A stretch of DNA of 64,000 nt from Actinobacteria bacterium OK074 (GTDB lineage: Bacteria > Actinomycetota > Actinomycetes > Streptomycetales > Streptomycetaceae): positions 1-64,000 of the forward strand of contig LJCV01000292.1 of the NCBI GenBank assembly GCA_001298575.1, written 5' to 3'. Numbering within the stretch: the stretch's first letter is position 1; each line of letters opens with the position of its first letter. The translations under genes and the position numbers were made by a program. The notes under the pieces were generated by a model. That model was not told where the DNA came from, did not search any database, and worked only from the letters and a program-made list of their open reading frames with translations. Of the stretch, positions 19,208-27,178 are shown piece after piece.

Positions 19208-20641
19208 GTGATCCCGTACCCCAGTTGGCTGAACGCCGGCGACAACGCCTGGCAGCTCATGGCGGCCACCCTGGTCGGCCTGATGAGCATCCCCGGCATC
19301 GCGATCCTCTATGGCGGTCTCGTACAGCGCAAGTGGGTCGTGAACACCATGTTCATGGCCTTCACCGGCTTCTCGCTGGTCCTGGTGGGCTGGGTCCTGT
19401 GGGAGTTCAAGATGGGGTTCGGCGAACCCCTCACTCCGCACTGGCCCGGCATCCTCAGCGCGTTCGTCGGCAGGCCCGGCACGGTCGTCGGGTCGGCGAG
19501 CGAACAGCAGCAGGCGTACATCCCGCTCGTCAACGGCAACGACCTGATGCCGAGCTTCCGCTTCCCCCAGTCCACCCTCGCCTACTTCCACTTCGCGTTC
19601 GCGGCGATCACCCCGCTGCTCTTCCTGGGCAGCGTGATCGGCCGCATGAACATCCGCGCGTGGCTGCTGTTCGTCCCGCTGTGGTCCACCCTCGTCTACA
19701 CGGTCAACGCCTTCCTGCTGTGGGGCGGCGGCTGGTGGGCGGCCAAGGGCGCGCTGGACTACTCAGGCGGCTACGTCATCCACCTCGCCGCGGGCACCTC
19801 GGGCTTCGTGGCCGCGGCCGTCATCGGCCCGCGCCTCGCCCTTGACCGCGCCCACGGCGTGCCCAACAACCTCCCGATGGTCGCCGTCGGCGCGGGCATC
19901 CTCTGGCTCGGCTGGAACGGCTTCAACGGCGGCGACATGTACTTCGGCGGCCACAACGCCGCCGCCGCCGTCCTCAACACCAATCTCTGTACGGCGGTTG
20001 CGCTGCTGACGTGGGTGGTGTGGGACCTGTTCATCGGGCCCCAGCGCAAACCGACGTTCCTCGGCGCGATCAACGGCATGATCGTCGGGCTGGTGGCGAT
20101 CACCCCGGCGGCCGGCTTCGTCACCGGGATCGGCGCGATCTACATCGGCATCATCGCGTCGTCGATCGTCTGGCTCGCCTGGAACTACCTCTCCAAGGTG
20201 CCGCCGTTCAACAAGGTCGACGACGCGCTCGGCGTCGTCTACACCCACGGCATCGCGGGGCTCGCGGGCGGCCTGCTCGTCGGCATCTTCGCCGACCCGG
20301 CGATGGCGGTCTACCTCAACAAGGACGGCTCCACGGCCTTCTCCACCAGCGGCTGGCTCTACGGCAACGCCGACCAACTCTGGAAACAGGCGGGATCCGC
20401 GGGGACGATCATCGTGTACGACGCGGTGATGACCTTCCTGATCCTGCGGGCCATCGGACTCTTCGTGAAACTGAGGGCCCCTCAAGAGACTCTGGAGACA
20501 GGGGACTTGGCGGTCCACGACGAGGAGGCGTACCCGGCGGAGACGGCGGTGGCGACGGTCGGGGCTGCCGCGACCGCCACCTCGGCCCCGGCGCCCGCGC
20601 CGGACGTCGAACCGGCGGCGGGGGATGCGAACTCCGGCTAG
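19208..20641 (+). CDS. amtB: Ammonium transporter, AmtB type
   Basis: About 477 residues with 11 predicted membrane helices, the normal Amt fold. Typical stretches are LVGLMSIPGIAILYGGLV, GGYVIHLAAGTSGFVAA (His-containing pore helix) and GGLLVGIFADPAMAVY, plus a GIGAIYIGIIAS helix. The C-terminal ~45 residues form a long Ala/Pro-rich tail. GTG 19208 (VPVIPYPSWL) is chosen; a TTG at 19196 is the alternative but sits directly on the GGGGAG ribosome site. A PII gene follows 22 bases after the stop, the usual arrangement for regulated ammonium uptake. GlnD, which follows amtB-glnK in the main Streptomyces locus, is missing, so this is probably a second copy. Confidence 0.93.
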   Translation: MIPYPSWLNAGDNAWQLMAATLVGLMSIPGIAILYGGLVQRKWVVNTMFMAFTGFSLVLVGWVLWEFKMGFGEPLTPHWPGILSAFVGRPGTVVGSASEQQQAYIPLVNGNDLMPSFRFPQSTLAYFHFAFAAITPLLFLGSVIGRMNIRAWLLFVPLWSTLVYTVNAFLLWGGGWWAAKGALDYSGGYVIHLAAGTSGFVAAAVIGPRLALDRAHGVPNNLPMVAVGAGILWLGWNGFNGGDMYFGGHNAAAAVLNTNLCTAVALLTWVVWDLFIGPQRKPTFLGAINGMIVGLVAITPAAGFVTGIGAIYIGIIASSIVWLAWNYLSKVPPFNKVDDALGVVYTHGIAGLAGGLLVGIFADPAMAVYLNKDGSTAFSTSGWLYGNADQLWKQAGSAGTIIVYDAVMTFLILRAIGLFVKLRAPQETLETGDLAVHDEEAYPAETAVATVGAAATATSAPAPAPDVEPAAGDANSG

Positions 20642-20663
20642 AAGAGCGGGAGTTGACGTATTC

Positions 20664-20999
20664 ATGAAGCTGGTCACCGCTGTACTCCCCCCGCACCGCG
20701 TCCCGGACGTCATGCGTGCGTTGCAGTCCTTCGGGGTGCGGGGGGTGACCGTCACCGAGGTCCAGGGGTATGTGCCGGTGCCGTTGCGGGTCGAGATCTA
20801 CCGTGGCACCGAGTACCGCGTGAACCTCGCCCCGCGGATCCGGCTCGACGTCCTCACCCTGGACTTCGACGCCACCGACCTGGTCCGCGTCATCCGCTCG
20901 GCGGGCGCGCGCGGCACCGGCGGCGGCACGGTGTGGGTCACGCCGGTGGAGGAGGTGATCCGCATCCGGACCCGGGAACGGGGGCCGGACGCGGTGTGA
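20664..20999 (+). CDS. Divergent PII family nitrogen regulator
   Basis: 111 residues from ATG 20664 (MKLVTAVLPPHRVPDVM). It has the PII core: VRGVTVTEVQGY, the T-loop base IYRGTEYRV with Tyr at the position modified in GlnK/GlnB, and the C-terminal RIRTRERGPDAV. The T-loop tip is unusual: the family QKGH stretch that contacts 2-oxoglutarate and Mg-ATP is replaced by VPLR, while loop length is kept. The B-loop GTGGGTVWV is also altered. It probably binds and gates the adjacent AmtB, but its response to 2-oxoglutarate may differ. No modifying enzyme gene is nearby. Confidence 0.8.
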   Translation: MKLVTAVLPPHRVPDVMRALQSFGVRGVTVTEVQGYVPVPLRVEIYRGTEYRVNLAPRIRLDVLTLDFDATDLVRVIRSAGARGTGGGTVWVTPVEEVIRIRTRERGPDAV

Positions 21000-21008
21000 G
21001 CGGGGCGA

Positions 21009-21045
21009 CCCGGAGGGCCGTACGCGTCAGAACCGGCCCTCCGGG
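21009..21045. terminator. Bidirectional terminator between the PII and Dabb genes
   Basis: An 11-bp perfect stem, CCCGGAGGGCC (21009-21019) with GGCCCTCCGGG (21035-21045), has a 15-base loop. It starts ten bases after the PII stop, and its right arm lies inside the last codons of the convergent Dabb gene, so it can serve both transcripts. Confidence 0.75.
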
Positions 21046-21419
21046 ATCGCCTCCAACTGCCGTCCCCACTCCGGGTACTGGGCCACCTTCGCGGCGGCCA
21101 CCGCGCCCACCTTCGCGCCGAACTCCGGGTCCATGTCGTCGGAGAAGCGGACGGCCGTCATGCGCTGGATGTGCGGCAGGATGATGTCGTCCCCCTTCAG
21201 GTGGACCGGGTCGTGCATGTACCGCTCCAGCGCGGCGAGGTCGGTCACGGCCGCGCAGTAGGTGTGCGTGTAGCCGTCGTCGGGGCCGATGTCCTGGCCG
21301 ACGACGCCGAACGCGGCCGACTCGACGGACGCGGTGCGGCGCATCGCCGCCAGCACCTTCTCCTTCTCCGCCTCGGTCGTGCCGTCCTTGAAGCTGAACC
21401 GCAGGATGTTGACGAGCAC
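21027..21419 (-). CDS. Dabb family (stress-responsive A/B barrel) protein
   Basis: 130 residues from GTG 21419 with GGGAGG six bases upstream. The Dabb ferredoxin-like barrel is seen in VNILRFSFKDGTTEAEKEKV, YTHTYCAAVTDLAALERYMHDPVH and HIQRMTAVRFSDD. Such proteins form dimers; members range from stress proteins to polyketide cyclases such as olivetolic acid cyclase. The C-terminal ~35 residues extend beyond the usual ~100-residue domain. It is divergent from a TetR gene, and tandem operator-like repeats fill the shared gap, so that TetR may control it. Confidence 0.75.
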   Translation of the reverse strand: MLVNILRFSFKDGTTEAEKEKVLAAMRRTASVESAAFGVVGQDIGPDDGYTHTYCAAVTDLAALERYMHDPVHLKGDDIILPHIQRMTAVRFSDDMDPEFGAKVGAVAAAKVAQYPEWGRQLEAIPEGRF

Positions 21420-21446
21420 CGGAATCCCTCCCCGGGAGCCGTACGT

Positions 21447-21497
21447 CGAAAATGAACCAGCCGAAAATGAACCAGCGAAAATGAACCGGCGGGTTCA
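21447..21497. promoter_or_regulatory. Tandem TGAACC repeats and palindrome, probable TetR operator
   Basis: Three near-identical copies of CGAAAATGAACCAGC begin at 21447, 21462 and 21476. The last copy is half of the palindrome TGAACC-GGCG-GGTTCA at 21482-21497. The array is AT-rich in an otherwise GC-rich gap and lies between the Dabb gene and the TetR gene that reads away from it. Confidence 0.7.
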
Positions 21498-21542
21498 AAT
21501 TACTGTTCCGATTGGTCCACCACAAGGGGGTACCCTGCACAC

Positions 21543-22217
21543 GTGACCGCGACGACCCGTGCGACGACGACCCGTGCCGCCCGGGGCCGCATCGACAAGC
21601 GGCAGGCGATCCTGGACGCGGCCTTCGCCGTCTTCGCGCGCCGCGGCTACGACCAGGCGTGCGTCAAGGAGATCGCCGACGAGGCCAAGGTCGCCAAGCC
21701 GACCGTCTACAACCACCTCAACGACAAAGAGACCCTCTTCCGGCACGCGCTGCGCACCGCCGCGGACGCCGTACTCGCGGAGAACCTCGCGGTGCTGGAG
21801 CGGCTCCGCGATCCCGCGCTCTGTGACCCCGAGCCCCGTGCCGCTACTGATGACCTGCGCGCGGTCCTGACCGACGTCGGCGAACGGCTGCTGAAGGTGT
21901 GCGGCGGCGACCGCTCCCGTTCGCTGCGCTGGCTGACGTACTCCCAGGTCGGCGGCTTTCCCGACCTCGTCGAGGACGTGCACTCCCGCACCGCGGACAG
22001 GCTCGCCGAGGCGCTCGCGGACCGTCTGGCCCGGCTCGCCCTGGCCGGACGGCTGCGCCCGTGCGAACCGCTCCTGGCCGCCCAGCAGTTGCTCGCCCTC
22101 CTCACCGGCCCGCTGGAGACCCGCACCCACCTGGGCACCCGCAAGGTGTCCGCCGCGGAGGTCCGGGTGGTGGCGGAGGCGGCGGTGGACACCTTCCTGC
22201 GGGCCTACGGCGGCTGA
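21543..22217 (+). CDS. TetR family transcriptional regulator
   Basis: 224 residues. The HTH is at residues about 18-64 (KRQAILDAAFAVFARRGYD, then VKEIADEAKVAKPTVYNHLN). The C-terminal ligand-binding region is all helical (AEF/TetR_C type) and its ligand is unknown. GTG 21543 lies seven bases after TACCCT, so the mRNA is probably leaderless. It reads away from the Dabb gene, with a repeat/palindrome operator in the 123-base gap, so autoregulation and repression of Dabb are likely. Confidence 0.88.
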   Translation: MTATTRATTTRAARGRIDKRQAILDAAFAVFARRGYDQACVKEIADEAKVAKPTVYNHLNDKETLFRHALRTAADAVLAENLAVLERLRDPALCDPEPRAATDDLRAVLTDVGERLLKVCGGDRSRSLRWLTYSQVGGFPDLVEDVHSRTADRLAEALADRLARLALAGRLRPCEPLLAAQQLLALLTGPLETRTHLGTRKVSAAEVRVVAEAAVDTFLRAYGG

Positions 22218-22257
22218 ACGGGCTTGCGTTACTTGGGTACTTCGGGCGCTTCGCCGG

Positions 22258-22791
22258 TCAGGGGCGTGCGGCGCCGTCGCGGTCGTCCAGGTCGAGGGTC
22301 CAGTTCTGGCCGACGAGGTCCTGGCCGAAGCTGTGGTGGGGCTCCTCGTCGACGAGGGTGAAGCCGAAGTGCTCGTAGATCCTGCGGGCGGCGACCAGGA
22401 TGTCGTTGGTCCACAAGGTGACTTGGCGGTAGCCGGCCGCGCGGGCGAAGGCCAGGCACTCCTCGACGAGCCGGGTGCCGAGGCCGAGGCCCCGGGCCGC
22501 CTGCGTGACCAGCAGGACGCGCAGCTTGGCCACGCCCGGTTTGCCGCCGCCGACCAGGAGGACGCAGCCCGCGCGCTCGCCGTCGACCTCGGCGATCCAG
22601 GCCGCCTCCGTGGCCGGGTCGTGGCCGCCGCCGTACTCGGCGACGATCCCCGCCACCATCACGTCGAACTCGGCGTTCCAGCCGAACTGTTGGTGGTAGA
22701 CCTCGCCGTGGGCCAGCACGATCCAGCCCAGGTCCCCGGGGCGGTCGGCGCGGCGCACGACGACGTGCGGGTGGTGGTCTGGCTGGGGCAT
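22258..22791 (-). CDS. GNAT family N-acetyltransferase
   Basis: 177 residues from ATG 22791 (MPQPDHHPHVVVRRAD), which has GGAGAG about 8 bases upstream; a longer version from 22836 would read through the operator and is less likely. The acetyl-CoA loop is AARGLGLGTRL at about residues 115-125, and the fold ends with the usual ARRIYEHFGF. Histidine-containing VYHQQFGWN and the overall layout resemble acetyltransferases often found beside or fused to MarR/TetR regulators. It is divergent from the next TetR gene, which probably represses it. Substrate unknown. Confidence 0.82.
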   Translation of the reverse strand: MPQPDHHPHVVVRRADRPGDLGWIVLAHGEVYHQQFGWNAEFDVMVAGIVAEYGGGHDPATEAAWIAEVDGERAGCVLLVGGGKPGVAKLRVLLVTQAARGLGLGTRLVEECLAFARAAGYRQVTLWTNDILVAARRIYEHFGFTLVDEEPHHSFGQDLVGQNWTLDLDDRDGAARP

Positions 22792-22828
22792 GGGGCGCTC
22801 TCCGGTGGCGTGTTGACTGCGTACCGTT

Positions 22829-22848
22829 ACTGACACGACTGTGTCAGT
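22829..22848. promoter_or_regulatory. 20-bp palindromic TetR operator
   Basis: ACTGACACGACTGTGTCAGT has 8-bp perfect arms around a 4-bp centre. It is in the divergent gap of a GNAT gene and a TetR gene. A -10-like TAGGCT (22854-22859) ends six bases before the TetR ATG, so the site lies where it would block RNA polymerase. Confidence 0.8.
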
Positions 22849-22865
22849 CGGCTTAGGCTAGGACC

Positions 22866-23444
22866 ATGCCCGTCGAAGCGCCAACCCCGTCGGCCCGCCA
22901 GACCGAACTGCTGGAGGCGTCCTACCGGTACGCCCTCACCCACGGCCTGGCCGACCTCTCGCTGCGCCCGCTGGCCGAGGCCGTCGGCTCCAGCACGCGG
23001 GTGCTGATGTTCCTGTTCGGCAGCAAGGACGGGCTGGTGCGGGCGCTGCTGGCCCGCGCCCGCGAGGACGAACTGGCGCTCCTGGCGGGGCTGCGGCGGG
23101 CCGGCCGGCCCGTCGGTCTGGCGTCGGCGGTCGAGCAGGTGTGGACGTGGCTCGCCGCCGACGAACACCGCGCGCTGCTGCGCCTGTGGGCCGAGGCGTA
23201 CACCCGCTCCCTCGTCGAACCCGAGGGCGCCTGGGCCGGGTTCGCCCGCGCCACCGTGCACGACTGGCTCGACGTCCTGGCCGGCTGCCAGCCCCGGCCG
23301 GAACGGGACGGCGCGGACGGCGCCGCCCGCCGCACCCTCGCCCTCGCGGTCCTGCGCGGCGCCCTGCTCGACCTCCTCGCCACGGACGACGAACCCCGCA
23401 CCACCGCCGCCGTACGGGAGCAACTCGCCCTGCTGCGCGGCTGA
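22866..23444 (+). CDS. TetR family transcriptional regulator
   Basis: 192 residues. HTH at about 12-55 (ELLEASYRYALTHGLADLS, RPLAEAVGSSTRVLMFLFGSK), where the recognition helix SSTRVLMFLFGSKDGL is typical of a TetR subgroup. The C-terminal half is helical and Leu/Ala-rich with unknown ligand. The ATG directly follows a -10 sequence without a ribosome site, pointing to a leaderless mRNA. The perfect palindrome at 22829-22848 just upstream is the likely binding site, repressing both itself and the divergent acetyltransferase. Confidence 0.88.
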   Translation: MPVEAPTPSARQTELLEASYRYALTHGLADLSLRPLAEAVGSSTRVLMFLFGSKDGLVRALLARAREDELALLAGLRRAGRPVGLASAVEQVWTWLAADEHRALLRLWAEAYTRSLVEPEGAWAGFARATVHDWLDVLAGCQPRPERDGADGAARRTLALAVLRGALLDLLATDDEPRTTAAVREQLALLRG

Positions 23445-23450
23445 TTCGCG

Positions 23451-25298
23451 TCAGGCGCCCCCTGGCTCAGGCGCCCCCGGCGGTTCCCCGTGCCAGGACC
23501 GCCACAGCGCCGCGTACGGGCCGTCCGCCGCCACCAGGGCATCGTGCGGGCCGAGTTCGGACAGGCGGCCCGCCTCCATGACCGCCACCCGGTCCGCGTC
23601 ATGGGCGGTGTGCAGCCGGTGCGCGATGGCGATGACCGTACGCCCTTCGAGCACGGCGGCCAGGGCGCGTTCGGTGTGCCGGGCGGTCGTCGGGTCGAGC
23701 AGGGCGGTCGCCTCGTCCAGGATCAGGGTGTGCGGGTCGGCCAGCACCACGCGGGCCAGGGCGAGTTGCTGCGCCTGCGAGCCGTCCGTACGGCGACCGC
23801 CCGACCCCAGCTCGGTGTTGAGGCCGTCCGGCAGCTCCCGTACCCAGGTGTCGGCGCCCACCGCGGTCAGCGCGTCCCACAACTGGCCGTCGGACGCCGC
23901 CGGTTCGGCGATCAGCAGGTTGTCGCGGACCGTGCCGAGGAACACGTGGTGCTCCTGCGTGACCAGCACGACCTGCCGCCGCAGCTGCTCGGGCCCGAGC
24001 GCGGCCACCGGCACCCCGCCCACCGTCACGGTGCCCGACCCCGGCGCGTCGATGCCCGCGAGCAGCCGGCACAGCGTGGTCTTGCCCGCCCCGGACGGGC
24101 CCACCACGGCCAGCCGTTCGCCCGGCCGCACCGCCAGGTCCACCCCGCACAGCACCTCGCCGCCGCGGTTGTACGCGTACCGCACCTCCCGTACGTCGAT
24201 GCGGTCGTCCGCGGGTTCGGGGGAGCCGTCCGCCGGGGTGGCGCGCTCCGCCCCGGCCAGGCCCTCCACCCGGGCGAACGACGCGCCGCTGCTCTGGAGC
24301 ATCTCGACGCGCATCAGGACCTGGTCGAGCGGCTCGCTCAGCTGCCGCAGGTACAGCGTCGCCGACACCACCGCGCCGAGGCCGATCAGGCCGTGCGTGT
24401 ACAGCGCGCCGCCGGCCAGCAGCGCGGTGAACACCGGCAGGGCGTAGGCGACTTGGACGATCGGGAAGAACATCGTGCGCAGCCGCAGCGTGTACGTGCG
24501 GGTGCGGCGGGCGGCCTCCAGCGCGTCCCGGCTCGCGTCCGTCCGGCGGCCTTGCAGCCCGAACGCCTCCACCGTGCGCGCCCCGGCCGCCGTGGCCCCG
24601 AGGATCTCCGCGACCTCGGAGGTGGCCGCGCGCTCGGCGAGATAGGCCGGGCGCGCCCGGGGCAGATACCAGCGCAGCGCGAACTGGATGACCAACGGGC
24701 CCACCAGCGCGCACAGTCCGAGCCGCCAGTCCAGGAAGAACACCGCGCCGAGGATGAACAGCACCTGCGTCGAGCCGATGAACAGCTCGGGGCCCGCGTC
24801 GCGCAGCGTCGTGCCCACGGTGGTGACGTCCGCGGTGCCGCGCGCCGTCAGGTCGCCGGTCCCGGCCCGCTCGACGGCCGACGCGGGCAGCGCGAGCGCC
24901 CGGTCCACGAACTGCTCCCGCACCCGCGCCAACGTCCGCTCCCCGAACCGGAAACCGACGTACCGGGCCCAGCGCGCGATGAGCAGCTGCGCGAGCGAAC
25001 AGAGCAGGATGACGAACGCGAGCCGGTCCACGGCCGCGACCCCCGCCCCCTTCCGCACCTCGTCGACGATCCGCCCGACCAGCCACGGCGCCACCAGCCC
25101 GGCCGCACACGCCAACGCGTTCAGCCCGAGCACGGCGGCGAAGGCGCGGGCGTCGACCCGGACGAGGTGGCCTGCGGCGCGGCGGACTTGGAGGGGGGTG
25201 GCGATGGGGAGGTGGTGGTGCGTGGCAGCCGCCGGGGCCGTGGAAGCCGCTGGGGTGCCCGAAGCCTTCGGGGGCTTTGGGTTCTGCGCCGCCGTCAC
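23451..25298 (-). CDS. ABC exporter half-transporter, catalytically competent half
   Basis: 615 residues from GTG 25298, overlapping the upstream gene by GTGA. Six membrane helices at about 50-340 are followed by an ATPase domain: Walker A GPSGAGKTT (near 400), Walker B LILDEAT with catalytic Glu (near 524) and switch His in AIAHRL (near 555). The signature LSGGQ is replaced by TDGSQAQQ (near 503). With its partner's good LSGGQ this gives one complete composite ATP site per dimer. It is the second gene of a heterodimeric exporter; cargo is unknown. Its N-terminus is preceded by a Pro/Ala-rich tail. Confidence 0.88.
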   Translation of the reverse strand: MTAAQNPKPPKASGTPAASTAPAAATHHHLPIATPLQVRRAAGHLVRVDARAFAAVLGLNALACAAGLVAPWLVGRIVDEVRKGAGVAAVDRLAFVILLCSLAQLLIARWARYVGFRFGERTLARVREQFVDRALALPASAVERAGTGDLTARGTADVTTVGTTLRDAGPELFIGSTQVLFILGAVFFLDWRLGLCALVGPLVIQFALRWYLPRARPAYLAERAATSEVAEILGATAAGARTVEAFGLQGRRTDASRDALEAARRTRTYTLRLRTMFFPIVQVAYALPVFTALLAGGALYTHGLIGLGAVVSATLYLRQLSEPLDQVLMRVEMLQSSGASFARVEGLAGAERATPADGSPEPADDRIDVREVRYAYNRGGEVLCGVDLAVRPGERLAVVGPSGAGKTTLCRLLAGIDAPGSGTVTVGGVPVAALGPEQLRRQVVLVTQEHHVFLGTVRDNLLIAEPAASDGQLWDALTAVGADTWVRELPDGLNTELGSGGRRTDGSQAQQLALARVVLADPHTLILDEATALLDPTTARHTERALAAVLEGRTVIAIAHRLHTAHDADRVAVMEAGRLSELGPHDALVAADGPYAALWRSWHGEPPGAPEPGGA

Positions 25299-27076
25299 CG
25301 AACGGCCCCTTCCTCTTCGCCGATGCCCGCAGCGGTCTCGGCTGTGTTGTCGTCGTTGTCGTCGTCCGCGTCCCCCGAATCCCGTGCCACCAAGGCCCGG
25401 TACCCCGGCTCCTCCGCGAGGAGTCGGCGGTGGCTGCCGGATGCCGCCGTCTTGCCGTCGACCAGGTAGTACACCGTGTCCGCGCGGTCCAGCAGCAGCG
25501 GTGACGTGGTGGTGACGACGGTCGTACGGTCCTGGCGGGCCGTGCGGAGGCGGTCGGCGACCGTTGCCTCGGTGTGGGCGTCGAGCGCGGAGGTCGGCTC
25601 CACCGCGAGCAGCACCTCCGGGTCCGCGAGCAGCGCCCGCACCAGCCGGATCCGCTGCCGCTGGCCACCGGAGAGGTTGCGGCCCTGCGCGTCGAGCGCC
25701 GAGTCGAGCCCGGCGGGCAGCCCCTGGACGACGTCGTCGGCCGCCGCCGCGCGCACGGTCCGGGCGACGGCCGCCTCGGTCAGCTCCTCCGGTGCCCGGC
25801 GGCCGCACACCACCTCGCGCAGTTCGCCCGCGAACAGGTCGGACTCGTGGTCGGCGACCAGGATCCGCTCGCGCACCCGCCCCGGGGCGACCCGGTCCAG
25901 CCGTACCCCGCCCCAGGTCACCGCCGAGGGCGCGTACCCGCCGAGCCGGTCGACGAGGGCCGTCACGTCGGCGGGGCGGTCCCCGGCGAGCGCGGTCAGG
26001 CGGCCGGGCCGTACTCGTACGCCCGAGTCCGGGTCGTGCAACTCGGCGTCCGCGGTGGGTGGTTGCACGGGTTCGCCGGGTGTCCGCGGCGGTTCCAGCT
26101 CCAGGAGCGCCACGACCCGGCGGGCGGCCACCGCGCCCCGGCTGAGCTCGTAGCACGCCTCGACGAAGAAGGCCACCGGCACCACGAGGACCGCCACATA
26201 GCCGTACACGGACACCAACTCGCCGATGGAGATGGACCCTTGGGCGGCGAGCCGGGCCGCGAGCCAGGTCACGACCGCGAGGAACAGGGTCGGCAGGCCG
26301 ATGCCGAGCGCCTGGATCCAGCTGGTCACCGCCCCCACCCGGTACCCCTGCTCGCGCAGCCGCGCCGAGTCGCGCCGGAACGCGTCCGCGACCAGACCCT
26401 TGCCGCCCAGGCCGCCCAACACCCGCAGCCCGCCCGCGAGATCACCGATCCGCGCGGTCAACAGGCCCTGCCGTTCCCGGTAGACGGACTCCGTGCCCTG
26501 CAACCGCCGCATCAACGGCGTGACGACCAGGGCCAGTACGGGCACCCCGAGCAGCACCACCACGGCCAGCAGCGGCGAGATCCCGAACAGCAGCCCGGCC
26601 ACGACGGCGTACGCGACGAGCGAACCGGTGCCCGGACCGACCACCGTCAGGGCCTGGCTGATCGTCTGCACGTCACCCACGCCGATCGTGACGACCTCAC
26701 CGGCCGCCGTCCGCCGCGACAGCGTGGCACCCAGCCGGATCGCCTGCCCGACGACCACCTTGACCGTACGGAAGTTGGCGTCCATACGGACCCGGGTCAT
26801 CACGCGGTGGCGCATGATGCTCACCCACGCGTTGGCCGCCTCCACCGCGAACAGGGCCGTCGCCCACCCGGCGACCGCGCCGAAGTCGCCCGCCACCAGG
26901 CCGTCGTCGACCGCGCGGGCCACCAGGTAGGGGGTGAGCGCCATCAGCACCAGCCACACCGTGCCGAACAGCGCCCCGGCGACGGACCGCCCGGGCTGCT
27001 GCCGCACCAACCACAGCAGATACCGCCAGCCGCCACGGCGGTCGGGCGTGCCGGGATCCTCGTACGCGTCGATCAT
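25295..27076 (-). CDS. ABC exporter half-transporter with degenerate ATPase domain
   Basis: 593 residues from ATG 27076 (MIDAYEDPGTPDRR). The membrane domain looks normal, but the nucleotide domain does not. The Walker A loop is missing (RLTALAGDRPADVTAL near 364), Walker B reads VLLAVEPTSALD (Asp changed to Val, Glu kept) and the switch His is replaced in VVTTTSPLLL. The signature NLSGGQRQR (near 470) is intact. This half can complete its partner's ATP site but probably cannot bind ATP itself. The acidic tail (DDDNDDN) ends in a stop overlapping the partner's start. Sequence context shows a real, uninterrupted gene, not a pseudogene. Confidence 0.88.
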   Translation of the reverse strand: MIDAYEDPGTPDRRGGWRYLLWLVRQQPGRSVAGALFGTVWLVLMALTPYLVARAVDDGLVAGDFGAVAGWATALFAVEAANAWVSIMRHRVMTRVRMDANFRTVKVVVGQAIRLGATLSRRTAAGEVVTIGVGDVQTISQALTVVGPGTGSLVAYAVVAGLLFGISPLLAVVVLLGVPVLALVVTPLMRRLQGTESVYRERQGLLTARIGDLAGGLRVLGGLGGKGLVADAFRRDSARLREQGYRVGAVTSWIQALGIGLPTLFLAVVTWLAARLAAQGSISIGELVSVYGYVAVLVVPVAFFVEACYELSRGAVAARRVVALLELEPPRTPGEPVQPPTADAELHDPDSGVRVRPGRLTALAGDRPADVTALVDRLGGYAPSAVTWGGVRLDRVAPGRVRERILVADHESDLFAGELREVVCGRRAPEELTEAAVARTVRAAAADDVVQGLPAGLDSALDAQGRNLSGGQRQRIRLVRALLADPEVLLAVEPTSALDAHTEATVADRLRTARQDRTTVVTTTSPLLLDRADTVYYLVDGKTAASGSHRRLLAEEPGYRALVARDSGDADDDNDDNTAETAAGIGEEEGAVR

Positions 27077-27083
27077 GTGTCCC

Positions 27084-27168
27084 CGTCGATCATGCGGTCT
27101 CGTCGGTCATGCGGTCTCGTCGGTCATGCGGTCTTGTCGTTCAAGAGGTCTCGTCGGTCATGCGTCCT
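27084..27168. repeat. Five tandem 17-bp repeats between two ABC exporter operons
   Basis: Five units of CGTCGGTCATGCGGTCT run end to end (27084, 27101, 27118, 27135, 27152), the second and third identical, the fourth most diverged. They fill the 102-base gap between the stop of one exporter gene and the start of the next. On the minus strand each unit but the fourth holds one ATG, and unit one resembles the real start of the downstream gene (ATGATCGACG), as if the repeat arose by duplicating the start region. Confidence 0.85.
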
Positions 27169-27178
27169 GGTTGTGTGC

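Noticed and set aside
23490..25469. Long plus-strand frame across the ABC exporter gene
   Set aside because: Repetitive Arg/His/Pro/Gln peptide opposite clear Walker motifs; shadow of the minus-strand gene.
25295..27076. Degenerate ABC half as a pseudogene
   Set aside because: Frame is intact, membrane domain and LSGGQ are preserved, and start/stop overlap with the partner is kept, so it is under selection.
27084..27168. CRISPR array
   Set aside because: Units are contiguous 17-mers without spacers and no cas gene is present.
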